Shown one piece after another: positions 34,755 to 43,508 of a stretch of 64,000 nucleotides of DNA (positions within the stretch are counted from its first letter, which is position 1; each line of letters opens with the position of its first letter). The notes under the pieces were generated by a model. That model made no database searches. It saw only the letters and a program-made list of their open reading frames with translations, and was not told the origin of the DNA. The position numbers and the translations under genes are program-made. The stretch lies in NCBI RefSeq assembly GCF_009189165.1, contig NZ_CP045118.1, positions 3,534,001 to 3,598,000 on the forward strand. Reading direction: 5' to 3'. The stretch is from Pseudomonas sp. SCB32 (GTDB taxonomy: Bacteria > Pseudomonadota > Gammaproteobacteria > Pseudomonadales > Pseudomonadaceae).

Positions 34755-35941
34755 ATGAACAATTCGCCCTCCCTCCAGCCGTCTTCCTTGAACAAGCCGC
34801 TGCTGGCCGTGCTGCTGTTCGCCGTGTCCATCGTCGGCCTGAGCCTGGGCGCTACCCTGCCGCTGGTGGCCCTGCGCCTGCTCAACGACGGCGCCAGCGC
34901 GCTGCAGATCGGCATCCTCTCGGCGGTGCCGGCGGCCGGCATGACCCTCGCCGCCACCCTGGTCGTCCGCGCCTGCCAGCTGATGAGCCGGCGCCGCCTG
35001 TACCTGCTGTGCTTCGTGCTCTGTAACGCGAGCACCGCCGCCATCGAGTTCAGCGGCCACTCGCTATGGCTGCTGGCCGCCGCGCGCCTGGCCCTGGGTG
35101 TCGGCATGGGCATTGCGATCATCCTCGGCGAGGCCTGGGTCAACGAACTGTGCGGCGAGAACAATCGCGGCACCGTCGTCGCGCTGTACGCCACCAGCTT
35201 CACCGCCTTCCAGTTGCTCGGCCCGACCCTGGTGGCGGTACTCGGCGCGCAGGCGCCCTGGATGGTGGTGCTGGTCAGCGCCGGGCACCTGGTCGCCCTG
35301 GCCACGGTGGCTTTCGCCATGCCGGAGGAAGGCATCCACGAGCACGTGGAAGAGCCGCGCAGCTTTTTCCTGGCCGGCTTCCTGCGAGTGGCGCCGGCGC
35401 TGTGCATGGGCGTGCTGTTCTTCTCCTTCTTCGACAGCGTGGTGCTGTCGCTCTTCCCGGTCTACGCCTCCAGCCACGGCTACGCGGTGGGCATCGCCGC
35501 CTTCATGGCGACGGTGATCCTGCTCGGCGACATGATCTGCCAGTTGCCGCTGGGCTGGCTCTCCGACCGCCTCGACCGCCCGACCCTGCACCTGGCCTGT
35601 GGCGTGGCGTGGCGTGGCGTGGCGTGGCGGCCACCATGATCGGCCTTGCCCTGCCCTGGCTGATCACCCAACCATCGCTGCTGTGGCCGGCGCTGATGCT
35701 GCTGGACGCAGTGGCCGGTGGTGTCTACACCTTGGCCCTGGTGCTGATCGGCCAGCGCTTCCGTGGCCGCGACCTGGTCACCGCCAACGCCGCCGCCGGC
35801 ATGCTCTGGGGCGTCGGCAGCCTGCTCGGGCCGCTGCTCAGAGGCAGCCGGATGGACCTCGGTCCGCAGGCGTTGGCAGCGGGGTTGTTCGTGGCAACGG
35901 CGGCGACCTCGTTGCGCCGGGCGGCCGTGCGTACCGCCTGA
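34755..35941 (+). pseudogene. MFS transporter (YcaD/UMF2-like) frameshifted by a (GGCGT)5 tract; possibly phase-variable
   Basis: The first part reads MNNSPSLQPSSLNKPLLAVL in one frame as a normal MFS protein (about eight helices, with MSRRRLYLLCFVL and ARLALGVGMGIAIILGEAWV typical of the YcaD group) and stops at 35639. The rest of the protein (ATMIGLALPWLI to AAVRTA, ending at 35941) is intact but in another frame. The switch occurs inside five tandem GGCGT units at 35601-35625. Removing one unit (five bases) joins the frames into a 393-aa protein. Four deletions give the shortest join, LACGVAATMIG, which looks ancestral. The gene is either phase-variable by slippage, a recent pseudogene, or a sequencing error. 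The substrate is unknown. Confidence 0.82.
35601..35630 (+). repeat. pentanucleotide tandem repeat (GGCGT)5 with a GGCGG end unit
   Basis: Five perfect GGCGT units followed by GGCGG lie inside the MFS coding sequence, at the exact point where the reading frame shifts. The length is not a multiple of three, so every gain or loss of one unit changes the frame. Confidence 0.93.
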
Positions 35942-35987
35942 AGAGCACTCTCGACGCCAGGCCGAGCGAAGGGGTTGCCGGAAATCG

Positions 35988-36082
35988 ATCGCGGACGGAG
36001 TCCGCTCCTACGCAAGGTTTGGCATCGGACATCCCTGCAGGGCCGCGCCATGCGCGCGATCGCAGGCATGGCCCGCTCCTAC
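35988..36082. repeat. REP-type repeats
   Basis: GCGGACGGAGTCCGCTCCTACG is followed by CATGGCCCGCTCCTAC in the same orientation, with a partial CGCGCCATGCGCGCG arm between. It lies between the MFS gene and the 3' end of putA. Confidence 0.7.
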
Positions 36083-36114
36083 AAGGGCTGCCATGTTCAG
36101 GATCAAAGAGGAAC

Positions 36115-36293
36115 CGGCGGAGCGGATAGCTCCGCCGTTGTGCCGGGCAAGGTGCCCGAAACGGATTGCGCGGGAAGCGCGGGGGAAACGGTCTGCCGGG
36201 AGCGGGTAGCCCCACCCGAAGGCTGGCAGGCCGGCTGGCCACCGTAAGGTGGCCGGAAAGCTTGCCGGAAGCGCCCGGTAAGGCGCTCCCGGC
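36115..36293. repeat. string of hairpins downstream of putA
   Basis: At least four stems follow one another: CGGCGGAGC/GCTCCGCCG (36115-36137), CGGGCA/TGCCCG (36144-36158), GGCCACC/GGTGGCC (36237-36254) and GCCGGAAGCGCC/GGCGCTCCCGGC (36264-36293). There is no U-tract, so they may protect the putA mRNA end or cause weak termination. Confidence 0.6.
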
Positions 36294-36300
36294 ACGAACG

Positions 36301-39300
36301 TCAGCCGATAGTCATCAGGCTGGCGTTGCCGCCGGCGGCGGCGGTGTTGACGCTCAGGGCGCGTTCGATCAGCAGGCGTTCCAGCGGGATGTCGGTTTCC
36401 CCGCGGTTAAGCCCGGTAACGCCGACGATGGCGCCCTTGCGCTTGGATGCCTGTTCGCAGACCGCACGCAGCTGATCGGAATCACCGTGGTGCAGGATGG
36501 CGTCGAAGGCGCTGTCGGTGGCGGCCCAGTCGGCGATCAGGTCGATGCGCTTCTGCACCTCCTTCGGCAGGCTGGTGACCAGTTCGCTCTGCGCCTGCAG
36601 GACCAGCGCACGGCTGCCCACGGACAGCACGGCAGCCAGTTGCGCCAGCAGGTCGCCACGCTCCTCGGCCAGGCACAGCACGTGTTCGCGCGGCAGCAGG
36701 CTGTAGGTGTTGCGCTCGCCGGTCGGGCCGGTCAGCACCTGTACGGTGTAGCTCTGCGACAGCTCGGCGTAACCGCCGATCAGCGCGGCCAGCGCCGGCT
36801 CGTTCTGGCTGGCCCACTGGGTCAGCGCATCCACTGCCTTGCTCGCCACGGCCGGACGCCCGATCGCTTGCGCACCGTCGCCCTGCAGTTGCCTGGCCAC
36901 CGCGTCCTGCGGGCGGGTCGAGAGCAGGCGGTACAGGTACAGCGGGCCACCGGCTTTCGGACCGGTGCCGGACAGGCCTTCACCGCCGAAGGGCTGCACG
37001 CCGACCACGGCGCCGACCACGTTGCGGTTGACGTAGAGGTTGCCGACGTGGGCGCTCTCCACCACCTGGGCGATGGTCTCGTCGATACGGGTGTGCACAC
37101 CCAGGGTCAGGCCGTAGCCGCTGGCGTTGATCTGCGCGAGCAGCTGGTCCAGCTCGGCGCGCTCATAGCGCACAACGTGCAGCACCGGGCCGAAGATTTC
37201 ACGCTTGAGCTCGCTGAAGCTGTCCAGCTCGATCAGGGTCGGCACGACGAAGGTGCCGCGCTTGATCTCCTCGGCATCGACACGGGCGCTCTGGAACACC
37301 TTGCGGCCTTTGTCGCGCATGGTCTGGATGTGCTTGTCGATGTTGCCCTTGGCTTCCTCGTCGATCACCGGACCGATGTCGGTGTGCAGGCGCTCCGGCG
37401 CGCCAATACGGTACTCGGCCATGGCGCCCTTGAGCATGGCGACCACGCGGTCGGCCACGTCGGCCTGCACGCACAGTACGCGCAGGGCCGAGCAACGCTG
37501 GCCGGCGCTGTCGAAGGCGGAGTTGACCACGTCCACCACCACTTGCTCGGCCAGCGCCGAGGAGTCGACGATCATGGCGTTGAGGCCGCCGGTTTCGGCG
37601 ATCAGCGGGATGGTGCGGCCCTGGGCGTCGAGGCGGCCGGCGATATTGCGCTGGAGGATGCCGGCCACTTCGGTGGAACCGGTGAACATCACGCCACGCA
37701 CGCGCACGTCTCCGACAAGACGGGCGCCGACGGTTTCACCACGGCCCGGCAGCAGCTGCACGGCGCCGACCGGTACGCCGGCTTCGAGAAGGATGCGCAC
37801 GGCCTGCGCGGCGATCAGCGGGGTCTGCTCGGCCGGCTTGGCCAACACGGTGTTACCGGCGGCCAGGGCGGCGGCCACCTGGCCGCTGAAGATCGCCAGC
37901 GGGAAGTTCCACGGGCTGATGCACACCACTGGGCCCAGCGGGCGGTGGCTGTCGTTGGCGAAGTGGGTGCTGGCCTGGGCGCCGTAGTAACGGAGGAAGT
38001 CCACCGCCTCGCGCACTTCGGCGATGGCGTTGGCGAAAGTTTTGCCCGACTCGCGCACCAGCACGCCCATAAGCTGCTGGATCTCGGCTTCCATCAGGTC
38101 AGCGGCACGCTGCAGGATGGCGCCGCGCTCGGCCGGCTGGGTGGACTGCCAGATTTGCGCGCTGGACAGCGCGCCGAGGATGGCGTTGTTCACGTCGGCT
38201 TCGCTGGCTTCATGCACGTGGCCCACGATATCGCGCAAGTCGGCCGGGTTGCGTACCGGCTGCGGTTCGCCCGGTGCGGCATCCACCAGGCCGAGGATCG
38301 GCGCGGCCAGGTAGGCGTGGTTGGTGCTCGACAGCAGCGCCGAGGACAGCGAACCCAGACGGTGCTCGTTGGCCAGGTCGATGCCGGCGGAGTTCTGGCG
38401 TGCCTCGCCGTACAGCTCACGCGGCAGCGAGATGCGCGGGTGCGGCAGACCCAGGGTGCCTTCCTGTGCAGCCATCTGCTCGACCTGCAGTACCGGGTCC
38501 AGCACCAGGTCCTTGAGGGAGATGCTGTGGTCGGCGATGCGGTTGACGAAGGAGGTGTTGGCGCCGTTTTCCAGCAGGCGGCGAACGAGATACGCCAGCA
38601 GGGTTTCATGGCTGCCCACCGGTGCGTAGATACGGCACGGACGGTTGAACTTGCCGTCGGCGACCTTGCCCACCACCTGCTCGTACAGCGGCTCGCCCAT
38701 GCCGTGCAGGCACTGGAACTCGTACTGGCCCGGGTAGTAGTTCTGCCCGGCGAGGTTGTAGATGGCCGACAACGAGTGGGCGTTGTGGGTGGCGAACTGC
38801 GGGTAGATGGCTTCCGGAACGGCCAGCAGCTTGCGCGCGCAGGCCAGGTAGGAAACGTCGGTGTACGGCTTGCGGGTATAGACCGGGTAGCCCTCCAGGC
38901 CGTTGACCTGGGCCATCTTGATCTCGCTGTCCCAGTAGGCGCCCTTCACCAGGCGGATCATCAGGCGGTGGCGGCTGCGCTTGGCCAGGTCGATCACGTA
39001 GTCGATCACGTACGGGCAGCGCTTCTGGTAGGCCTGGATGACGAAGCCGATGCCGTTCCAGCCGGCGAGGCTCGGCTCGAAGCACAGACGCTCCAGCAGG
39101 TCGAGGGAGATTTCCAGGCGGTCGGCTTCCTCGGCATCGACGTTGATGCCGATGTCGTAGTCGCGGGCCATCTTCACCAGACCCAGAACGGTCGGGTACA
39201 GCTCGTCCATCACGCGCTCGTACTGGGCGCGGCTGTAGCGCGGGTGCAGCGCGGAGAGCTTGATCGAGATGCCCGGGCCTTCATAGATGCCACGACCGTG

Positions 39301-40239
39301 GGAGGCCTTGCCGATGGCATGGATGGCCTGCTCGTAGGACGCCAGGTAGCGCTTGGCGTCCTCATCGGTCAGCGCAGCTTCGCCGAGCATGTCGTAGGAG
39401 TAGCGGAAGCCCCTGGATTCCATGGTGGCCGCATTCGCCAGCGCCTCGGCGATGGTCTCGCCGGTGACGAACTGCTCGCCCATCAGGCGCATGGCCATGT
39501 CCACGCCCTTGCGGATCAGCGGCTCGCCGGACTTGCCGATGATGCGGTTGAGCGCCGAGGACATGCCGGCTTCAGTGTGGGTCGAGACCAGCTTGCCGGT
39601 GATCAGCAGGCCCCAGGAGGCCGCGTTGACGAACATCGACGGGCTCTGGCCCAGGTGCTGGCTCCAGTTGCCGCTGCTGATCTTGTCGCGGATCAGCGCG
39701 TCACGAGTGGCCTTGTCCGGGATGCGCAGCAGCGCCTCGGCCAGGCACATCAGCGCCACGCCTTCCTGGGACGACAGGGAGAACTCCTGCAGCAGACCCT
39801 GCACCAGGCCCTGGCGGCCACCGGCGTTCTTCTGGTTGCGCAGCTTCTCGGCAATGCCCAGGGCCATCTTGTTGGCGGCGTCGGCCTGCTCTTTCGGCAG
39901 ACGGGCCAGGTCCAGCAGCATCGGCAGCGCCTCGGTTTCCGGGCGGCGATAGGCGGCGGTGATGGCGGCGCGCAGGACCGACTGCGGCAGGATGCTTTCG
40001 GCGAAATCGAGGAAGACCTGCAGTCCCCGCTCGCTCAGCGAGTCCACGGACTCTTCGCCTGCGGCGGCGGCCAGCCCGGAGTGCTCGGCGGGAGTCAGTC
40101 CACCCTCGACCTGTTCCAGGTACGTGAAGATCGCCTGCTTGATCAGCCAGTGCGGGGTACGGTCGAGCTGCTGGGCGGCGAGCTTGAGACGTTCACGGGT
40201 GGCGTCGTCGAGCTTCACGCCGAGGGTAGTGGTGGCCAT
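36301..40239 (-). CDS. putA: trifunctional PutA: proline dehydrogenase / P5C dehydrogenase / transcriptional repressor
   Basis: A 1312-aa protein that oxidises proline to glutamate in two steps (FAD proline dehydrogenase, then NAD+ glutamate-semialdehyde dehydrogenase) at the inner membrane. Residues 2-47 form a ribbon-helix-helix DNA-binding domain (TTTLGVKLDDATRERLKLAA), so it should also repress its own gene when proline is absent. The PRODH barrel covers about 190-560 (MDMAMRLMGEQFVTGETIAE, GAYWDSEIKMAQ, YPQFATHNAHS) and the ALDH domain about 580-1060 (ISPWNFPLAIFSGQVAAALA, with the catalytic cysteine in SAGQRCSALRVL). A further C-terminal domain ends AAGGNASLMTIG. GTTGCA-type sites stand upstream. 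The proline transporter putP is not beside it. Confidence 0.96.
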   Translation of the reverse strand: MATTTLGVKLDDATRERLKLAAQQLDRTPHWLIKQAIFTYLEQVEGGLTPAEHSGLAAAAGEESVDSLSERGLQVFLDFAESILPQSVLRAAITAAYRRPETEALPMLLDLARLPKEQADAANKMALGIAEKLRNQKNAGGRQGLVQGLLQEFSLSSQEGVALMCLAEALLRIPDKATRDALIRDKISSGNWSQHLGQSPSMFVNAASWGLLITGKLVSTHTEAGMSSALNRIIGKSGEPLIRKGVDMAMRLMGEQFVTGETIAEALANAATMESRGFRYSYDMLGEAALTDEDAKRYLASYEQAIHAIGKASHGRGIYEGPGISIKLSALHPRYSRAQYERVMDELYPTVLGLVKMARDYDIGINVDAEEADRLEISLDLLERLCFEPSLAGWNGIGFVIQAYQKRCPYVIDYVIDLAKRSRHRLMIRLVKGAYWDSEIKMAQVNGLEGYPVYTRKPYTDVSYLACARKLLAVPEAIYPQFATHNAHSLSAIYNLAGQNYYPGQYEFQCLHGMGEPLYEQVVGKVADGKFNRPCRIYAPVGSHETLLAYLVRRLLENGANTSFVNRIADHSISLKDLVLDPVLQVEQMAAQEGTLGLPHPRISLPRELYGEARQNSAGIDLANEHRLGSLSSALLSSTNHAYLAAPILGLVDAAPGEPQPVRNPADLRDIVGHVHEASEADVNNAILGALSSAQIWQSTQPAERGAILQRAADLMEAEIQQLMGVLVRESGKTFANAIAEVREAVDFLRYYGAQASTHFANDSHRPLGPVVCISPWNFPLAIFSGQVAAALAAGNTVLAKPAEQTPLIAAQAVRILLEAGVPVGAVQLLPGRGETVGARLVGDVRVRGVMFTGSTEVAGILQRNIAGRLDAQGRTIPLIAETGGLNAMIVDSSALAEQVVVDVVNSAFDSAGQRCSALRVLCVQADVADRVVAMLKGAMAEYRIGAPERLHTDIGPVIDEEAKGNIDKHIQTMRDKGRKVFQSARVDAEEIKRGTFVVPTLIELDSFSELKREIFGPVLHVVRYERAELDQLLAQINASGYGLTLGVHTRIDETIAQVVESAHVGNLYVNRNVVGAVVGVQPFGGEGLSGTGPKAGGPLYLYRLLSTRPQDAVARQLQGDGAQAIGRPAVASKAVDALTQWASQNEPALAALIGGYAELSQSYTVQVLTGPTGERNTYSLLPREHVLCLAEERGDLLAQLAAVLSVGSRALVLQAQSELVTSLPKEVQKRIDLIADWAATDSAFDAILHHGDSDQLRAVCEQASKRKGAIVGVTGLNRGETDIPLERLLIERALSVNTAAAGGNASLMTIG

Positions 40240-40304
40240 GGGTCGTCCTATTGTTAAAGTTTGGAGCATGCAAAGCGGCGCAAGGTTAAACCGTCGCCCA
40301 CAAA

Positions 40305-40323
40305 GGTGCAACCAGGTGCAACC
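40305..40323. promoter_or_regulatory. tandem PutA-type operators (GGTGCAACC x2)
   Basis: Two identical GGTGCAACC motifs (GGTTGCACC on the putA strand) start at 40305 and 40315, exactly ten bases apart and 66 bases from the putA start. They contain the GTTGCA core known for PutA ribbon-helix-helix binding. Confidence 0.68.
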
Positions 40324-40441
40324 ACTCTTTCCCGACCGCCCCGAACCCTGGAAACACGACGCACCACGGGCTCTAGCACTCAGCACCCAAGAGCCATGCC
40401 GACAGGCGAGCAAGACGAAGGTGTAACCCGCAACGGGAATA

Positions 40442-40450
40442 GGTTGCACC
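40442..40450. promoter_or_regulatory. third PutA-type site, opposite orientation
   Basis: GGTTGCACC, the reverse complement of the tandem pair, lies 119 bases upstream of it. A fourth copy (GGTGCAACC, 40602-40610) lies just past the DUF2025 stop. Together they could support looping by PutA. Confidence 0.55.
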
Positions 40451-40630
40451 TCAACGCAAGGCGAACCTGGACAGCATAGGCCAGGGCGCGGCGGGTTGCG
40501 CTCGCGGAGGCGATTGCGGGATGGGGAACGAACGGACGAATTCAGCCCCCTGAACGAGGGACAATCACGAGGGATTGCCCAGGCGGGATGCGAGGCCAGC
40601 CGGTGCAACCGGCCGCCCCGCCGAACTGGA
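40451..40630. other. rest of the putA upstream region, no gene seen
   Basis: Apart from the PutA-like site at 40602-40610, no RNA gene, terminator or convincing short gene is visible. The putA promoter is presumably near the operator pair at 40305-40323. Confidence 0.45.
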
Positions 40631-40951
40631 TTACTTCAGGCGCCGTTCCGCCGCGATTTCCGGCAGATCGGTGCGACGCAGGTAGGTGAGCAAGGGCTCG
40701 CTGAAGTTGAGGCGATCATTGATGTTCTGTGCAACGAGGATTTCCAGGCACTCGCGGCTCAGGGTCATGACATCCCCCGCCCGTAGCGCCCAGACGAATT
40801 CGCAGGCCGGCCGGATACTGTCCTCGACCACGTCCATGCCAAAGGAATCCTCGCTGAAACGCACGATGTACTTGCCCGTCTTGCGGTTGAAGCCGACAAA
40901 GCCGCGAAGGCCGTCGGCCGCGGCGCAGATGTCGCTGGAAGTGAAGGCCAT
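40631..40951 (-). CDS. DUF2025 family protein
   Basis: A 106-aa cytosolic protein that matches the DUF2025 family in length and layout: MAFTSSDICAAADGLRGFVG, NRKTGKYIVRFSEDSFGMDV and ILVAQNINDRLNFSEPLLTY. A structure is known for a P. aeruginosa member as I recall, but no function is assigned. The ATG at 40951 follows GGGGG. It lies upstream of putA on the same strand with a 391-base gap containing PutA-like operators, so co-transcription is unlikely. Confidence 0.85.
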   Translation of the reverse strand: MAFTSSDICAAADGLRGFVGFNRKTGKYIVRFSEDSFGMDVVEDSIRPACEFVWALRAGDVMTLSRECLEILVAQNINDRLNFSEPLLTYLRRTDLPEIAAERRLK

Positions 40952-41063
40952 GGTTCCCCCCTGGACCGGATTGTTATGGGTTTCGCACGCAGGAGGAGCC
41001 GCTCTGCCGGCGGCTGGATCGTTCATTCTGCACCACGCCGGGCAGGCCCGACTGTGGGCTTTC

Positions 41064-41128
41064 GCAGGAGCGGACTGCGTCCGCGATGCTCTTTCGCTCG
41101 GACCATCGCGGACAGAGTCCGCTCCTAC
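41064..41128. repeat. REP-type inverted repeat
   Basis: GCAGGAGCGGACTGCGTCCGCGATG faces CATCGCGGACAGAGTCCGCT plus CCTAC, with CTCTTTCGCTCGGAC as the loop. It lies just downstream of ubiM. Confidence 0.8.
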
Positions 41129-41151
41129 AAGAGCCCCTGCCCGCCCTGCCC

Positions 41152-42324
41152 TTACGCCCCCTGCGCTAGGTGCCGCGCAATCACCTGCCGCAGCGGCGGC
41201 AGGCCCTGGGCCAGGCGCAGGCCGGCATTACGCAGCAGGCGCACCGGTGGGCGCGGGTCGGTGTACATGCCGACGATCAGGCGTGTGGCCTGGTACAACG
41301 GCCAGGTCGCCAGGCGATGGGCCGTGGCGTAACGGCGCAGCGGCCAGGCGCCGCCGATATCGCCGCCGCGCCGATGGGTGGACAACACCTCCGCTGCGAG
41401 CCGGCGCTGGCTCTGCAAACCGAAGTTGAAGCCGTGGGCGGTGACCGGATGCATGCCGACGGCGGCATCGCCGATCAGCGCACTGCGCGGCCCCACGAAG
41501 CGGTCGGCGAAAACACCCACCAGCGGGTAGGTATGGCGCGGGCCGAGCAGCTGCATCGCACCCAGGCGGCGGTCGAAGCGTCGCTCCATCTCATGGGCGA
41601 AGGCTGTCTCGTCCAACTCCAGCAGCGGCGCCATCTCGCGCTGCGGGAGGGTCAGTACCACCGAGGAGCGGTCACCATTGACCGGCAGCAGCGCCAGGGT
41701 CTGGCCGTAGCCGAACCATTCCCAGGCCACGTTGTGGTGCGGTCGTTCGTGGGCCATGCGGCAGACCATCATGGTCTTGCCGAAATCCTCCATGCTCGCG
41801 CCAATGCCGAGCATCCGCCGCGTTTCGGAGAAACGGCTGTCGGCGGCGACCAGCAGGCGCGCGCGCACCACGCTGTCATTGTCCAGCGTAAGTTGCACGC
41901 CGTCGCGCTCCATCCGCAGCGAGCGCAAGGCCCGGCCGCAGACCAGCGATACATCCGGGCACTCGTGCACGGCATCGAAGGCCACGCGGCGAATCACCTG
42001 ATTGGCCACGAAGTAGCCCAACTGCTCGGCGCCCGCCTGCCCCGCCTCGATACGCAGCGCGAACAGCGACGAGCCGTTGAGCACCTGGGCATCGCGCAGC
42101 GGCGAGATCTCCTGCGGGTCGATGCGCGACCACATCCCCAGGCGTTGCAACTCGGCGCGGGAGGCGTGGGTCAGGGCGATCTCGCGGCCGTCCTCGGCCG
42201 GCTCGGCCAGGCTCGCAAGGGGCTGGCGTTCGATCAGCAGGACCGACAGGCCGTTGCCGGACAACGAGCGAGCCAGGCATAGCCCGGCGGGGCCGGCGCC
42301 GACGATGGCGATGTCCACGTGCAT
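41152..42324 (-). CDS. ubiM: 5-demethoxyubiquinol hydroxylase UbiM-like FAD monooxygenase
   Basis: A 390-aa flavoprotein of the UbiH/UbiF/VisC monooxygenase family. The FAD dinucleotide motif is VDIAIVGAGPAGLCLARSLS (GxGxxG at 9-14), and the second FAD motif is GDAAVGMHPVTAHGFNFGLQ at about 290. In this family the enzymes hydroxylate the ubiquinone ring; the UbiM branch is a versatile hydroxylase seen in some bacteria. UbiM is preferred over UbiH/UbiF because of the short length and isolated position, but the exact ring position is inferred. Pseudomonads normally carry other ubiquinone hydroxylases, so this may be an extra or condition-specific copy. ATG at 42324. Confidence 0.75.
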   Translation of the reverse strand: MHVDIAIVGAGPAGLCLARSLSGNGLSVLLIERQPLASLAEPAEDGREIALTHASRAELQRLGMWSRIDPQEISPLRDAQVLNGSSLFALRIEAGQAGAEQLGYFVANQVIRRVAFDAVHECPDVSLVCGRALRSLRMERDGVQLTLDNDSVVRARLLVAADSRFSETRRMLGIGASMEDFGKTMMVCRMAHERPHHNVAWEWFGYGQTLALLPVNGDRSSVVLTLPQREMAPLLELDETAFAHEMERRFDRRLGAMQLLGPRHTYPLVGVFADRFVGPRSALIGDAAVGMHPVTAHGFNFGLQSQRRLAAEVLSTHRRGGDIGGAWPLRRYATAHRLATWPLYQATRLIVGMYTDPRPPVRLLRNAGLRLAQGLPPLRQVIARHLAQGA

Positions 42325-42461
42325 GGGTGACTCCTTTCGCAGGGATAGGCGGTCCCGGAGTCTAGGTTGGCCGCACAGCGCTTTCGTTGCCGTGGATCAG
42401 TACGGCGCAGCGCCGCCCCTGCGGCAGCGCGGCGCATACCTCTTCAGGGGCATGTCGCGGC

Positions 42462-43304
42462 TCAATGGAACAGTCGCGTACCCAGCTCGCGACTGGCCTC
42501 CAGCAGCACCGGCAGGAAGCGCGTCTCCAGCTCCTGGCGCGACACCCGCCCGGCATGGGTGCCGACGTTCAGCGCCGCCAGCACCTGACCGGCAGAGTCC
42601 TTCAGCGGCACGGCAATGGAGCGCAGGCCGACCTCCAGCTCCTGGTCGATGATCACCCAGCCCTGCTGGCGGATCTCGGCGACGCTCGCCCGCAGCATGT
42701 CCGGCGTGTGCACGGTGCGGCTGGTCTTCACCTGCAGGTCGGCGTGGGCCAGGTAGTCCTCCAGCGCTTCGTCATCCAGGCCGGCGAGCAGGATGCGTCC
42801 CATCGAGGTGCAATAGGCCGGCAGCCGGCTGCCGACGCTGAGGTCCACCGAAATCAGGCGCTGCGGGGTGGCGGAGCGGGCGATGTAGAGGATTTCGTCG
42901 CCTTCCAGGGTCGCCATCGAACACGCCTCATGCAACTGCTCGCTCAGGCGATCGAGGATCGGCTGGGCGGTGACCGCCAGGGGCGTGGACGACAGGTAGG
43001 CGTGACCGAGGGTCAGCACCTTGGGCAGCAATGAGTAGGTACGCCCGTCGGAAGTGACGTAGCCCAGCTTCATCAGGGTGTGCAGGCAGCGACGCACGGC
43101 GGCCCGAGGAATCTCGGTGCGATGGCTGATCTGCGCGATGGTCAGGTGGCGCTTGCGCTCCTGGAACGCATGGATCACCGCCAGGCCTCGGGCCAGCGAG
43201 GTCATGAAATTCGGGTCACCGGTGAAAGCCTCGATGCGCTTGGCCGGCGAGGCAATGATCGGCGGAGCGAGGGGCGGCAGGCTGGCGCGGGGGGCGTCGG
43301 TCAT
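42462..43304 (-). CDS. pcaR: IclR-family regulator PcaR (beta-ketoadipate pathway)
   Basis: A 280-aa IclR-type regulator: winged helix-turn-helix at about 35-95 (FMTSLARGLAVIHAFQERKR, RTEIPRAAVRRCLHTLMKLG) and a GAF-like effector domain at about 105-275 (YCTSMGRILLAGL, GWVIIDQELEVGLRSIAVPL). The PcaR/PobR subgroup responds to beta-ketoadipate and activates the genes for protocatechuate breakdown. Three CGATTATCG motifs upstream match the known PcaR operator core, supporting the name and suggesting autoregulation. No pca catabolic genes lie in this window. ATG at 43304. Confidence 0.87.
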   Translation of the reverse strand: MTDAPRASLPPLAPPIIASPAKRIEAFTGDPNFMTSLARGLAVIHAFQERKRHLTIAQISHRTEIPRAAVRRCLHTLMKLGYVTSDGRTYSLLPKVLTLGHAYLSSTPLAVTAQPILDRLSEQLHEACSMATLEGDEILYIARSATPQRLISVDLSVGSRLPAYCTSMGRILLAGLDDEALEDYLAHADLQVKTSRTVHTPDMLRASVAEIRQQGWVIIDQELEVGLRSIAVPLKDSAGQVLAALNVGTHAGRVSRQELETRFLPVLLEASRELGTRLFH

Positions 43305-43335
43305 TTCTTGTTGTTCCTGACAGGCGGGTTCCGGG

Positions 43336-43386
43336 CGATTATCGATACGACCGGGCGATTATCGCAACAGGAGTGACCGATTATCG
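43336..43386. promoter_or_regulatory. three PcaR-type operator motifs
   Basis: CGATTATCG occurs at 43336-43344, 43356-43364 and 43378-43386. On the pcaR strand the last one reads GTTCGATAATCGGTC, differing at two positions from the published P. putida PcaR site GTTCGATAATCGCAC. Confidence 0.78.
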
Positions 43387-43508
43387 AACAGAGCTTGATA
43401 CCCCATCGAAGCGGGCGTCATCCGCGATCAGCGCCTGACGCATAACCCGACCCGGGCGACAGCACAGCGACAGGCCCGCGCCGACGAAAACCGAGGCGTA
43501 ATCGCAGA

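Noticed and set aside
35601..35630. CRISPR-like or VNTR array
   Set aside because: Units are five bases with no spacers. It is a simple tandem repeat.
36166..40257. 1363-codon open frame antisense to putA
   Set aside because: High-GC DNA keeps the antisense frame open. Its translation is low-complexity (Gln, His, Gly, Val, Arg) with no domain, while the minus strand encodes a full PutA.
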